A DNA stretch of 64,000 bases. It comes from an uncultured Aquimarina sp. (GTDB lineage: Bacteria > Bacteroidota > Bacteroidia > Flavobacteriales > Flavobacteriaceae). The notes beneath the pieces were generated by a model that was not told where the DNA came from, did no database searches, and saw nothing but the letters and a program-made list of their open reading frames with translations. The DNA lies in NCBI RefSeq assembly GCF_947496855.1, contig NZ_CANMED010000008.1:326509-390508 (forward strand), read 5' to 3'. How positions within the stretch are numbered: the stretch's first letter is position 1; the number at the start of each line of letters is the position of its first letter. This document shows, piece by piece, positions 8,490-17,372 of the stretch. The position numbers were made by a program, and so were the translations under genes.

Positions 8490-8834
8490 TTAATCCATCG
8501 GTGCTATTTCACGAAGCTCTACACTACAATCATACTCAAAACTAGGACAGTCTTTTGCGATCTTTGTAGCTTGCGTTAGAGAACCTGCCTTAATAAGCAG
8601 GTATCCTCCTACCAATTCTTTGCCTTCTGCAAAGGGGCGATCAATAACTTTCTTTCCTCCTTCTGTCAAGGTACTTCCTTCATTCATTAAAGGTTGTCCT
8701 CCTACTAATTTATCTTCTAGTGCCAAGTTACTCATCCATTGTTGCCAATGTTCCATATGCTTTTGCATACCTTCTGGAGATACCGAATTGTATTTTTCCT
8801 GTCCGCCGCGTATCAACATTAAAAATTCTTTCAT
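8490..8834 (-). CDS. YciI/DGPF family protein
   Basis: A 114-residue small dimeric alpha/beta-barrel protein of the YCII-related family. The conserved segments are MKEFLMLIRGG, the DRPFAEGKELVGGYLLI stretch (DGPF-like signature, here DRPF) and the C-terminal VELREI. Members are often tied to ECF42 sigma factors, where they appear to be regulatory targets or partners; no catalytic activity is established. It sits between a paralog (28 bp upstream) and the sigma gene (9 bp downstream). Confidence 0.85.
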   Translation of the reverse strand: MKEFLMLIRGGQEKYNSVSPEGMQKHMEHWQQWMSNLALEDKLVGGQPLMNEGSTLTEGGKKVIDRPFAEGKELVGGYLLIKAGSLTQATKIAKDCPSFEYDCSVELREIAPMD

Positions 8835-8862
8835 CGTCTATAATTTTTAATTACACTTGTGA

Positions 8863-9210
8863 TTAAACCTCGTCTGGCCAAACTTCCCTAACTTCTACAG
8901 AAGATTCCCATTGCAGTCCAGGACATCCTTTTGCCATGTCTGTTGCTTCTTCAAATGTTTCCGCTTTCACAGTAATATAACCTCCTACCAATTCTTTAGC
9001 TTCAGCAAAAGATCTATCAGTAACTTTTTTACCTCCAGGATGAATGGTTTTTACAGCGGGATAAAGACGTTCACCTCCTACATATTTTTCTTCTTCTGCC
9101 ATTTTCCCAATCCATTGCATCCACTTTTCCATGTGCGCACCTTGTTCTTCCTCGGATTTAGCATCCCAAACGTCGTCTCCACCTTTAAAAAGGAACATAA
9201 ATTGTTTCAT
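8863..9210 (-). CDS. YciI/DGPF family protein (paralog)
   Basis: A 115-residue YciI-like protein and paralog of the product of 8490-8834. The matching segments are MKQFMFLFKGG, the signature DRSFAEAKELVGGYITV (DRSF where the family name has DGPF) and VEVREVWPDE. It is the first gene of the three-gene run YciI-YciI-ECF42, so any promoter for the unit should lie in the 120 bp above 9210. I see no strong TAnnTTTG element there. Confidence 0.85.
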   Translation of the reverse strand: MKQFMFLFKGGDDVWDAKSEEEQGAHMEKWMQWIGKMAEEEKYVGGERLYPAVKTIHPGGKKVTDRSFAEAKELVGGYITVKAETFEEATDMAKGCPGLQWESSVEVREVWPDEV

Positions 9211-9332
9211 AATTCTATTTATTTATGGTTTATATGGTTCTATGACGAAGTGGTTTTTAGTATTTGGACACATTACTTGATTTTTTGTTCGACGCACGTC
9301 TTCACCAAATAATTCTCATATGGTTGGAAGCT

Positions 9333-10565
9333 TTATTTCTTTTTCATCATCATCAGTGTAAAACCTCCTAATAATGCTATAATAACACCCATTACTGCCC
9401 ACAGCCAGATTTTATTTTCAAAAAGTGGAGAAACCACCTTCTTTCCTTTCTTCTCAATACCTTCTTCTGCTCCCAATACTATTGTTTTCAATTTCTCTGG
9501 AACTATATTTGACATATATTGCAAATCATAAGAAGGTTTACCAATTCTAGCATTTCCATAGACAAGGTAATAGGCTGCAGGTGTTGTAAATCGCGTGATT
9601 AATTCATGTGTATATCCTTTTATCTGGATAGCACCGATGGTGAGCGGTTCATTATCCTGATTGTCGATAATTACTCTTAATTTATTTGTAATTGTACTAC
9701 TCGATCTAAATTCGTTTTCCTCTATAGAATTAAGGATTCCAGAGCTAAGGTTTTGATACGTATAACGCCATCCTTTTTCTGTTTGTATACTATCTCTAAG
9801 GTATTCTATACGTACCGATCGATAATAATCAAAATTATTAGCTCCTTCTATTTTTATATAGCTTACTGGAACTGCTGTTTGTAAATCGATATCAATTACC
9901 GTACTGCGGTTTTGTTTATCCTCTTGGGTACGCATCGATTTAATTGCATGCATCTTATAATCCCCTTTTGTTGTTTCCTGTAAGGTGATCTGAGCATTCT
10001 TTAAAGCTGGTGCCTTAGTTCCTTTTATAAAAAGTCGATAATATTGATACTTAGAATCAGGAAGCTTAAGATTTGTGAATGTATACGCCGTTAGTTCATT
10101 TTTAATCGAAAGGATACGATAGCTATCTACAATCGAGTACCATTCTTTGAGGTTTTGACTTCCTTCTAGGTTGACTAACCTATCAAAATTATTTTCTTTA
10201 AAGAATAGTTTGATCTGATTAATTGCCTGATCAGATGATATTTTGAATGTTATAAAAGATCCTTTACCGGTCGTTGCCCTATTTATAATTTCGAAATTAA
10301 CCTGTTTACTAGACCTTTTCTCTTGATTTTGTTTCAAAATATAAGGAGCTTCTACCGTATCGCGTTCTTTTGTAATCCCATAAATTCTAATATCCGAAAG
10401 ATCAGATGATACATTTTTAAATAGTTCATCAGGCAACATAACCCGATGCCAGCTATCGGTAATGCCTTTTAGTTCTCTTTTATATTCATATCTATCAATC
10501 TGTCCGTATGTAATAGAACAGATTAAAAAAAGTATACAACCTAGTATATTAATCTTTAACCTCAT
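9333..10565 (-). CDS. DUF3999 family envelope protein
   Basis: A 410-residue protein with an N-terminal signal peptide (residues 1-21, ending SITYGQ), a long beta-rich periplasmic region, and one C-terminal transmembrane helix (about 388-405) followed by a lysine-rich tail. The layout and its position directly behind a DUF2339 gene match DUF3999. In other bacteria the two are often adjacent and of unknown function, presumably forming an envelope complex. The start codon overlaps the upstream DUF2339 reading frame by 17 bp, which indicates translational coupling. Confidence 0.8.
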   Translation of the reverse strand: MRLKINILGCILFLICSITYGQIDRYEYKRELKGITDSWHRVMLPDELFKNVSSDLSDIRIYGITKERDTVEAPYILKQNQEKRSSKQVNFEIINRATTGKGSFITFKISSDQAINQIKLFFKENNFDRLVNLEGSQNLKEWYSIVDSYRILSIKNELTAYTFTNLKLPDSKYQYYRLFIKGTKAPALKNAQITLQETTKGDYKMHAIKSMRTQEDKQNRSTVIDIDLQTAVPVSYIKIEGANNFDYYRSVRIEYLRDSIQTEKGWRYTYQNLSSGILNSIEENEFRSSSTITNKLRVIIDNQDNEPLTIGAIQIKGYTHELITRFTTPAAYYLVYGNARIGKPSYDLQYMSNIVPEKLKTIVLGAEEGIEKKGKKVVSPLFENKIWLWAVMGVIIALLGGFTLMMMKKK

Positions 10566-12867
10566 CTGTAATGATATGTTTGTATTTATTATATAAGAAC
10601 GAAATAACCAATAATAACAGCCCTAAGGATACAAATACGATGGTTTTAGAAATCGTATTAAGGTGCGAAATATCATAGAGGAATAATTTTATCAACGTAA
10701 TTCCAAAAAGCGTAAAAGCAATAATTCGTATATGCTTTATATTTTTCCAAAATCCTAAAACAATCAATAACAATGAATATAAGCCCCAAAGAATACTCAA
10801 TCCAAGTTTATCTGAAGATGCATAGCCAGCCATATCTAACCAATGAATCAACTCACTACTAATCATATAAAGAATAGCTATCTGTAAGATAATATCAAAG
10901 GCTATCTTAAATGTTCTTCCTAGAAACTCTTGTCTCACATATTGATAACAGGCTACCAATAACCCAATACCAAAAAACAATGAAATATATCGAATCCCAA
11001 TGTGATAAAAACCTACTTCGCCAGATTCGAGAAGTGTTGGGTCTAGATAACTTTCTCGCAATTCACTGAGTATATACAATCCATTTGTCAAGAAAATGAT
11101 TAAGATGAATAGATTAAGAAATATATTAATATATCCAAAAACCATATTTTTGATTTTCTTGATATTTATAAAAGATAGGAGCGTTAAGAAAATTAGCGTG
11201 TAATTTATCAACCAGATACCTCTAAACTCTGATCTATTAGCCTCAAAAGCATTCCAATATTCTATAATTTCTAAGAAAAAAGTCATATACAAAATGAACA
11301 AAAACATTGCCGAAATCCATAAAGAGATTAACTGATACCATGTTTTGTAATTCGGCCAAGGAAATGGATGTTTATCACTACGATGTAAATAAAGAATATA
11401 TCCAAATGAGCCTGCGCATAGTAAAGATGTAAGCACAGAAATATTAAAAAATGGAATCATTCCTGTTTCTGGTTCTAATGAAGCATACGAGTATTCTATA
11501 TAATAAAACCACCAATCCTGAATCAAGCTGAAAAATGTTAATGCAACAACTGGATATGCTAGTTTTTCATAAATAGTAACTTTTTTAGTTCTACCAATCC
11601 AAAATAATAAGGCGACTTCTAAAGCCCATAATAAAGTCACCCAATTGCCATCTAATTGCACCGGGAATGCAATACTGATAAAAACCAATACCATTCCTGA
11701 CGTGAAATAAAACAGATTTCGATCTGCTAATTTTAATTTATAAATAATAACGCTTACCGTAAAATGTATGATCGCATTGACTAGTGTAAATACGCCTAAT
11801 AATTGTTCTCCAACAGGATGTTCTTGTAGTATAGAAAAACCAATTCCATAAAAAACGAATGCATTAATTAATTGTAGTATCACATCTCCTGTACCAAACT
11901 TCTCCTTTTTTCTGAGTTTATATACTAAAAATATAGAATAAAATGTAGCAAAAAACACTAATAAAAAGATAAATGCCAGTTCGAAATGAATATCAATTTC
12001 ATAATCTGAAGCATACCAACCAAAGTAAATCAACCAGGTAAGGAAAAAAGAAGAATAATATAATGGTTTCCAATATCGCTGCAACGCTATAAACAGAATT
12101 CCTAAATTAATGATTACCATATAGCTGAATAATACTGCAACTTGTCCTGATCCATCACTTAATAAAAATGGAACAGCATAAGCACCTACTAATCCTATAT
12201 GAGCAATTACCTGTTTATTATATTGTATCGCCGCAAATACTGTAAAAATAGTAAATAAGACCATTAACATAAATGCAAATAACTGTGGAAAGAGATCATA
12301 TAAGCTATACGCCAAAAAGGTGATAAAATATAATATAGCCACAGCACCACTAACTAAAACTGCACTAAAATTATGATACTTCTTTTTTAGCTTCATCCCA
12401 ACCGCTATCAGACCAACCCCAGTAAGATATCCAAGTATAATCCTTGTTAACGGGCTTATTAAATCATTATCAATAGAGTATTTCGCTCCTATGGCTACAC
12501 CAATTATTAAGATAATCACTCCTATTTTACTAATCAGATTTTCTCCTATGAATTTTTCTAGATTAGATTTCCCTTTTGGTTTAACAACTCTTTTAACCGT
12601 CGGTTTCGAAACGGGTATCACAGGTTGTTTCTGTATTGCCGGTTCAATGGGCTTAGCTATATCTTCGGTTGTTTTTAGAACCGGTTGAGCAATAGGTAAA
12701 ATTGTTTTTTCTTCTACAATTGGTGTCTCTTTTTGCTCTTCAGAGGTCTTAAATTGATGAATTTCGTGTTTTAAGTCTAGTATTTCTCTACGAAAAACTT
12801 CTTGTTTTTTCGAAAGAATCTCCAGCTTTTGAAGAAGCTCATTGATGTACTGTTGATTGTCGGCCAT
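10549..12867 (-). CDS. DUF2339 multi-pass membrane protein
   Basis: A 772-residue protein. Residues 1-45 are a predicted coiled coil (LLQKLEILSKKQEVFRREIL), 46-100 a charged proline-rich linker, and the rest about twenty hydrophobic segments, as in the large inner-membrane DUF2339 family. No catalytic motif is visible. It is the first gene of a pair whose second gene encodes DUF3999. The N-terminal segment LEKFIGENLISKIGVIILIIG is the usual family entry point. Function remains unknown. Confidence 0.85.
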   Translation of the reverse strand: MADNQQYINELLQKLEILSKKQEVFRREILDLKHEIHQFKTSEEQKETPIVEEKTILPIAQPVLKTTEDIAKPIEPAIQKQPVIPVSKPTVKRVVKPKGKSNLEKFIGENLISKIGVIILIIGVAIGAKYSIDNDLISPLTRIILGYLTGVGLIAVGMKLKKKYHNFSAVLVSGAVAILYFITFLAYSLYDLFPQLFAFMLMVLFTIFTVFAAIQYNKQVIAHIGLVGAYAVPFLLSDGSGQVAVLFSYMVIINLGILFIALQRYWKPLYYSSFFLTWLIYFGWYASDYEIDIHFELAFIFLLVFFATFYSIFLVYKLRKKEKFGTGDVILQLINAFVFYGIGFSILQEHPVGEQLLGVFTLVNAIIHFTVSVIIYKLKLADRNLFYFTSGMVLVFISIAFPVQLDGNWVTLLWALEVALLFWIGRTKKVTIYEKLAYPVVALTFFSLIQDWWFYYIEYSYASLEPETGMIPFFNISVLTSLLCAGSFGYILYLHRSDKHPFPWPNYKTWYQLISLWISAMFLFILYMTFFLEIIEYWNAFEANRSEFRGIWLINYTLIFLTLLSFINIKKIKNMVFGYINIFLNLFILIIFLTNGLYILSELRESYLDPTLLESGEVGFYHIGIRYISLFFGIGLLVACYQYVRQEFLGRTFKIAFDIILQIAILYMISSELIHWLDMAGYASSDKLGLSILWGLYSLLLIVLGFWKNIKHIRIIAFTLFGITLIKLFLYDISHLNTISKTIVFVSLGLLLLVISFLYNKYKHIITDEVKD

Positions 12868-13056
12868 TATTTTTTCAATATAAAAAATGAATATACGATC
12901 TTGATATTCATTATAGAAATATAGGTAAAAAAAAGAGTCTTCTTAAAATCTAAAAACATCTTTTACTTTTTTGATACTCAAAAATATCATTAAAAAAAAC
13001 CAATTACCCCCCTGAAAAAAGGGTATTAACCGAGTGGTTTGTAGTGTTTAGAGATA

Positions 13057-13818
13057 TTAAAAATCCGTAGTAAATAAATTTCTAGCTCCTCTAATACCAC
13101 ATTTTTGATATTTATGGTAAGATTGAGCAGCTCTTTCATCAATCTGATTTCCTGATTCATTCCTAACCCATCCATCGATTGCAGCTTTTAATGTATACGC
13201 TTCGGGAGCCATAAGATGTGTTGTCCATAATATCGGATTGGCTTTTGCTTTTTTAATCTCAGGAGAAAAATAACTTTTACTGTAGCAAGCTAGAATAATG
13301 ACATCTATCTGTTTGGCAACGGATTCTTTATAAGAAATACTCACCTCAAAATCCATTAAACCATCGTGCCCTACATATGCTAATAAATCTGATCCCCCAC
13401 CAAAACTCAATACACTCTCTTTTTCTTTTATCTCTATCGGAGCCTGACCATTAGATGATTTCAAAAAATCTTCTATACTTGTTTTGATTTTAGCCCCATC
13501 ATATGCATCTGCTAACATATAAACATCTTTAGTGACATGTTTAAACAACAATCTTTCCAACACATTAGAGTCTTTAGAAGGAATGTTCCTTACCAATTCC
13601 CAATCTCTGGTTTTAACTTTAAAAAAAGTCTTTACACCATATCCAGCTCCCCAATATAAATTATTTTTAGGATCCTGACCGTTTCCTATGCTCTTCGGAA
13701 CCGGAACAATACCCTGATTTATATTATCACATAAAGCAACAAAAACATGAATAGTTTTTGTCTGACCAAAAGATACTTTTGAAATTAAAATGAATATAAG
13801 TATTCCTATTATCCTCAT
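13057..13818 (-). CDS. Secreted caspase-fold candidate protein
   Basis: A 253-residue protein with a signal peptide (1-19, ending KVSFGQ). Residues 144-153 read DLLAYVGHDG (H151) and 172-180 read DVIILACYS (C178), each preceded by a hydrophobic beta-strand. This His-then-Cys pairing at strand ends is the layout of clan CD (caspase-like) peptidases, where YxGHG and xxxCxS carry the dyad. The usual second Gly of HG is offset (HDG). That the protein is a peptidase is inference and no family name is recognised. Its reading frame overlaps the upstream YARHG gene by 4 bp, so the two are translationally coupled. Confidence 0.55.
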   Translation of the reverse strand: MRIIGILIFILISKVSFGQTKTIHVFVALCDNINQGIVPVPKSIGNGQDPKNNLYWGAGYGVKTFFKVKTRDWELVRNIPSKDSNVLERLLFKHVTKDVYMLADAYDGAKIKTSIEDFLKSSNGQAPIEIKEKESVLSFGGGSDLLAYVGHDGLMDFEVSISYKESVAKQIDVIILACYSKSYFSPEIKKAKANPILWTTHLMAPEAYTLKAAIDGWVRNESGNQIDERAAQSYHKYQKCGIRGARNLFTTDF

Positions 13819-14579
13819 TTTTTTATACTTAAAATCAATTCTACATTCTTTTTTTCTATTTCTGTCAACTTGCTAATAGCATCGTCATCTGAGGGCATAT
13901 ACCAAGATTTTGATTCAAAAAAATCTTGCCACTTTTCTTTTGTAAACATATACCCATGTGAAGCGAAAATCTCATTTTTTATAACCGCCAATTCCTCTTC
14001 AGTCCTCTGATTAAGTTCTCCTGGAGTAAAGACCCTATGAGAATATATATAGTTATCTCGTTCAATTGCTTTCAGATCCGTGTACGGTTTTGAGAACGCA
14101 CCATTTTCTTTTATAGGTTGAAACTCTAACCATTCTTTTATCCCAATCTGCTTGCCGTCTCCTAAACAATCCAATTTTTCTCTTGTCTCTTTAAAAACCA
14201 ATAAATCGTTAGATATAAAAGCCGACTCTCTTTTATCGTCAAAAGAACAATCGGCCATTTTTCTCTCATAAGCTATAGTATCAATTCTTTCGCCCTTATA
14301 ACTAAATGAGGTTAACGAGGATTGCTCACAACTGCCTCCTGCACTACATTCTAAAACAGTAGATAAAACAATGTACTCATTTGCCCTAACAAGAATTTTT
14401 CCTGTAAACAGCGCATTGGCTCTTTCTGTGGGTGTAAAATCAAAATATTTTAATGCTAAATCTTCCGGAATTTGTTTTTTAGATTCAGTAAAAAAATCTA
14501 GTAACTTATTAAATTCAGTTTCCTGTGCATAGTTTTTAGAAGAAAGAAAAACAACTATGATTAACAAATATCTTATCAT
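13815..14579 (-). CDS. YARHG domain-containing secreted protein
   Basis: A 254-residue protein with an N-terminal signal peptide (about 1-18). Residues ~180-250 form a YARHG domain: the conserved core NEIFASHGYMF (202-212) followed by KWQDFFESKSWYMP. YARHG is a short extracellular or periplasmic domain of unknown role, sometimes linked to peptidoglycan or peptidases. Residues 78-84 (CSAGGSC) and C111/C138 may form disulfides. It is the first gene of a pair with the caspase-fold candidate, sharing 4 bp. Confidence 0.75.
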   Translation of the reverse strand: MIRYLLIIVVFLSSKNYAQETEFNKLLDFFTESKKQIPEDLALKYFDFTPTERANALFTGKILVRANEYIVLSTVLECSAGGSCEQSSLTSFSYKGERIDTIAYERKMADCSFDDKRESAFISNDLLVFKETREKLDCLGDGKQIGIKEWLEFQPIKENGAFSKPYTDLKAIERDNYIYSHRVFTPGELNQRTEEELAVIKNEIFASHGYMFTKEKWQDFFESKSWYMPSDDDAISKLTEIEKKNVELILSIKK

Positions 14580-14799
14580 AAACGATAGTACTTTTTTTTA
14601 AATTGATACAATACCATTTTAACTTTTAAACAACATATAAGTTAAATTGATATAAAGGTTAATCACTAGAAGAAGGGAGGGTTTAGTACAAATCTAAAAA
14701 AAGGTTATCAAAAATTAACGGGCTTTATGTTTTTTTTTGAATAATATTAAATTATCATTTCTATCTAATAGTAATAGACAACAGAATTCACTAGTATTT

Positions 14800-15705
14800 C
14801 TACCGATATTGATTGATAATAAAAGCATCAACCCAATAAATATCCTGATTACTAGTATAGAAAAAGTATTTCCCATCTTTGGTAACAAAGGGGCATAATT
14901 CATGTCCTTTAGTATTAATAGATGCTCCCATATTTTTAGCTGTAGTCCAGCTATCATCTTCATTTTTAAAACTGATATATAAATCTCCTCTCCCCAGTCC
15001 TTCCTTTCGTATTGCACAAAAGATCACATAAGATTCATCTGGAGCAACAAATACGTCTGCTTCATAACTTTTGGTATTTATCGCGTCACTTAATTTTTCT
15101 GGCTTCTGAAACTCCCCATTTATCTGCTTTGAGGCATAAATATCAAAATCATGATCATTATTTTTTTCTGAAAGAACATTAGAACTAAAATACATTGTGC
15201 CATTATTAGTAAATGACATATAATATTCATTACCTGCAGAATTAATATTTGCTCCCGCATTTATGGGTTTAGACCAACCATAAGGTCTTTTTTTAGAGTA
15301 CCAGATATCATGATCTTTCTTGTCTCCTTTTCCTTTGATTGACCTATCTGATATGTAATACAATCTATTTTCATCTGGTGACAAAAACGGATCATTAAAA
15401 CCAAAATTTGAATCAGATATAATGGTTTCAGGTGTTGTCCAAGAATCTTTTACTAATCTGGTGTATCTAATTTCTGATTTACCATTTATAACCACTCCGT
15501 AAAAAAACTCTTTTCCGTCTTTAGAAAAGACAGACCCAAACTCTGATTCAGATGGTTTAGAAATTATACTAGGTGCAAAAACTACTGGCTGTAATCCAGG
15601 AGGCTTTTGATCTAAATACAGAAGAGACTCTTCATTATTTTGGGTATATCCTGATATAGATAGTATTAGAAATAAGAAGAAGGCTTTTATCGTTATGAAT
15701 TTCAT
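14800..15705 (-). CDS. Secreted PD40/WD40-like beta-propeller protein
   Basis: A 301-residue protein from the chosen ATG at 15705. The frame is open to 15756, but the downstream Met starts a clean signal peptide (MKFITIKAFFLFLILSISGY), which decides the start. The body has repeated blades with the pattern DPFLSPDENRLYYISD, YYMSFTNNGTMYFSSN, ADVFVAPDESYVIFCA and CPFVTKDGKYFFYTSN: PD40/TolB-like propeller repeats. Such proteins occur widely in the Bacteroidota periplasm. No catalytic residues are apparent. Confidence 0.75.
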   Translation of the reverse strand: MKFITIKAFFLFLILSISGYTQNNEESLLYLDQKPPGLQPVVFAPSIISKPSESEFGSVFSKDGKEFFYGVVINGKSEIRYTRLVKDSWTTPETIISDSNFGFNDPFLSPDENRLYYISDRSIKGKGDKKDHDIWYSKKRPYGWSKPINAGANINSAGNEYYMSFTNNGTMYFSSNVLSEKNNDHDFDIYASKQINGEFQKPEKLSDAINTKSYEADVFVAPDESYVIFCAIRKEGLGRGDLYISFKNEDDSWTTAKNMGASINTKGHELCPFVTKDGKYFFYTSNQDIYWVDAFIINQYR

Positions 15706-15831
15706 TATATATTTAATTTTGATAGTTCTTAAAATGTTATTAATAATACTTCTCAATCCTGCCGAAACAAAGTGCTTCTTCTACAGTTTCATTATAGAGA
15801 ATATAAAACTTTCTAGAAGGTTTGGTATTCT

Positions 15832-16311
15832 TTACATTTCAATCAAAAAACGTTCTATTTGCCTTCTATGTCTTAATACATGTACAATCGCATGCTCTAT
15901 TAATTGTTCGACATCATAAAGCTGTCCCCATCGTGTTAGCATCTTTTTCTTATTATCGTATTCTTCTATTTTTAAATTTGGATATTCTTCAAATAGTTGT
16001 TCGTTATAGGCAAACATTACACTTAGTGTTTTTTTATATTCTTCTATTGAATTAAGCAGTTTTCCATCCATAAAATCAATTTCTTCTCCCAGAGATTTTC
16101 TTATCTGAATAGCATATCCATATCCGGCTCTTATCACATGTGATAAAATTGTTTGAATAGATCTACAGTCAGGATCACTAGTTTTATGATCTATAATTAC
16201 TACTAACTTCTTATCTGTTAAGCTACTGATTGTTTCTTGCAATTCTAAAACTGCTTTTTCGTATTCATCCAATAAAGCTGCAATGGCTCCATTGTTTCGA
16301 ATTTTTTTCAT
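15832..16311 (-). CDS. DinB-like four-helix metalloprotein
   Basis: A 159-residue protein with the DinB/YfiT-like three-histidine metal site: H58 in SHVIRAG, and H140/H144 in EHAIVHVLRHRRQIE near the C-terminus (the HxxxHRRQ hallmark). The fold is a four-helix bundle binding a divalent metal. Several DinB-family members are thiol transferases (for example bacillithiol-S-transferases), which is notable because this genome encodes bshC at 34.9 kb. The substrate is unknown and that link is inference. Confidence 0.8.
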   Translation of the reverse strand: MKKIRNNGAIAALLDEYEKAVLELQETISSLTDKKLVVIIDHKTSDPDCRSIQTILSHVIRAGYGYAIQIRKSLGEEIDFMDGKLLNSIEEYKKTLSVMFAYNEQLFEEYPNLKIEEYDNKKKMLTRWGQLYDVEQLIEHAIVHVLRHRRQIERFLIEM

Positions 16312-16451
16312 GTGTGTTTATAAATTAAAACCTGCGAGCATCTACTATATAATACCAACTAAAACTAAAAATGTTACACATCGCCTCGTTCTTTATCTAA
16401 AAAAAAGAATATTGACTCCCAATAATACATTATAAATTGAAATTGGATAGA

Positions 16452-16868
16452 TTATTTTTTATCGTGTAGTTTTTTGTAAAAAACTTTACTAACAATTTTC
16501 CATTCGTCATCGATTTTTAGCAAATTCATATAATCTATAAATGTAAAAGTAGCGTACTCTATCTCTAATCTGGCACTAGCAGCATGACCCGAAACATCAA
16601 TACTTGCAATATTAGTTTTTCTGTTTTGTTTAGGACCAGGTTTCATTACTTTTTTAAAAAAATTGATTGCATTGACTTCCTGATAACCATTGTTGATGTA
16701 TTTCATGCTAGCCGTTTTATGAAACGCTCTTTTGAGTGTTTCAAAATCATTATTTGTCCCTCCTTCTAGGTAATAATTTACGGTTTGCTCTATCAAATTT
16801 CGATCAGATTCTTGGGCTACGGTAGCAGTGATTGTTAGTAGCAAAAACAACATTAGAAAATTTTTCAT
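16452..16868 (-). CDS. Secreted NTF2-like (lumazine-binding-type) protein
   Basis: A 138-residue protein with a signal peptide (1-18, ending TATVAQ) and one NTF2-like/'putative lumazine-binding' domain: IEQTVNYYLEGGTNNDFETL, AFHKTASMKYI, then a C-terminal strand FTFIDYMNLLKIDDEWKIVSKVFY. These small cone-shaped domains bind diverse ligands and the ligand here is not predictable. Single-gene unit. Confidence 0.75.
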   Translation of the reverse strand: MKNFLMLFLLLTITATVAQESDRNLIEQTVNYYLEGGTNNDFETLKRAFHKTASMKYINNGYQEVNAINFFKKVMKPGPKQNRKTNIASIDVSGHAASARLEIEYATFTFIDYMNLLKIDDEWKIVSKVFYKKLHDKK

Positions 16869-17051
16869 GATTGATGATTTTAAAGTGATTGTGATGTATT
16901 CTTAATATCTCAATATCCATAAGTATTTATAATCCATACTATTAAAACACTAATCTATAAAATCATTTTTGTAATCTATCCTAATAAACTCTTAATCCAT
17001 TACAAAATTAAATCTACCAGATGCGGCATTTATAGTTTGTTTATTTTAAAA

Positions 17052-17099
17052 AACAAACTCCTCATAAGCGTGTGATTACACGCTTATGAGGAGTTTGTT
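17052..17099 (-). terminator. Perfect 22-bp stem terminator
   Basis: Two perfectly complementary 22-bp arms (17052-17073 and 17078-17099) around a 4-base GATT loop. Read on the minus strand, the stem is followed by a run of T's (17045-17052 region is TTTTAAAAAA on plus), giving a classical intrinsic terminator just beyond the Cys-rich microprotein gene at 17121-17249. The stem is much longer than the others in this window. Confidence 0.85.
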
Positions 17100-17120
17100 C
17101 TATAAATTTAATTTAACACG

Positions 17121-17249
17121 TTATAACTTAGGACATCTTTTACAATTACTTTTGCCTTTCTTTTTATATTTCTTACAACATTTTTTCTTTTTCCCACCGC
17201 AGCTAACTTCGCAATTCATTGCTGCACATGGGGAATATAAAGAGGTCAT
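17121..17249 (-). CDS. Cys/Lys-rich microprotein next to ferritin
   Basis: A 42-residue open frame below usual gene-calling length. It begins MTSLYSPCAAMNCEVSCGG and continues through KKKKCCKKYKKKGK to an end NCKRCPKL. It has seven cysteines (positions 8, 13, 17, 24, 25, 36, 39) and many lysines, so it could bind a metal or a cluster. It is followed at 22 bp by a perfect 22-bp stem terminator and lies downstream of the ferritin gene, on the same strand but separated from it by ferritin's own terminator. ATG at 17249 gives the longest form; ATG at 17219 would give 32 residues. I believe similar short CCKKYKKG peptides occur in other Bacteroidota, to be confirmed. Confidence 0.7.
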   Translation of the reverse strand: MTSLYSPCAAMNCEVSCGGKKKKCCKKYKKKGKSNCKRCPKL

Positions 17250-17311
17250 TCCAGAATTTTGCACTAGTATCTAATTTTTATTGAATCTAAATAAAGAACA
17301 AAAGTATAAAA

Positions 17312-17338
17312 AAAAGATTCTCAAAAAAAGAATCTTTT
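17312..17338 (-). terminator. Terminator downstream of ferritin
   Basis: Arms AAAAGATTCT (17312-17321) and AGAATCTTTT (17329-17338) around a 7-base loop. On the minus strand a T-run follows (A-run 17304-17314 on plus). It sits 35 bp beyond the ferritin stop codon. Confidence 0.75.
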
Positions 17339-17372
17339 AATTTTATTTAGTTACTTATTAACAACCAGTTAT

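Noticed and set aside
7879-8850. Several plus-strand ORFs opposite the sigma factor and YciI genes
   Set aside because: All are antisense shadows; the minus frames carry conserved domains.
14715-15017. 100-codon minus ORF overlapping the PD40 gene
   Set aside because: It shares the strand but another frame inside the PD40 gene; no family match, and the PD40 frame has clear repeats and a signal peptide.
17086-17274. 62-codon plus-strand ORF
   Set aside because: It is the antisense of the Cys-rich microprotein; the plus frame has low-complexity Phe/Leu and no signal, and the terminator on the minus strand supports the minus frame.
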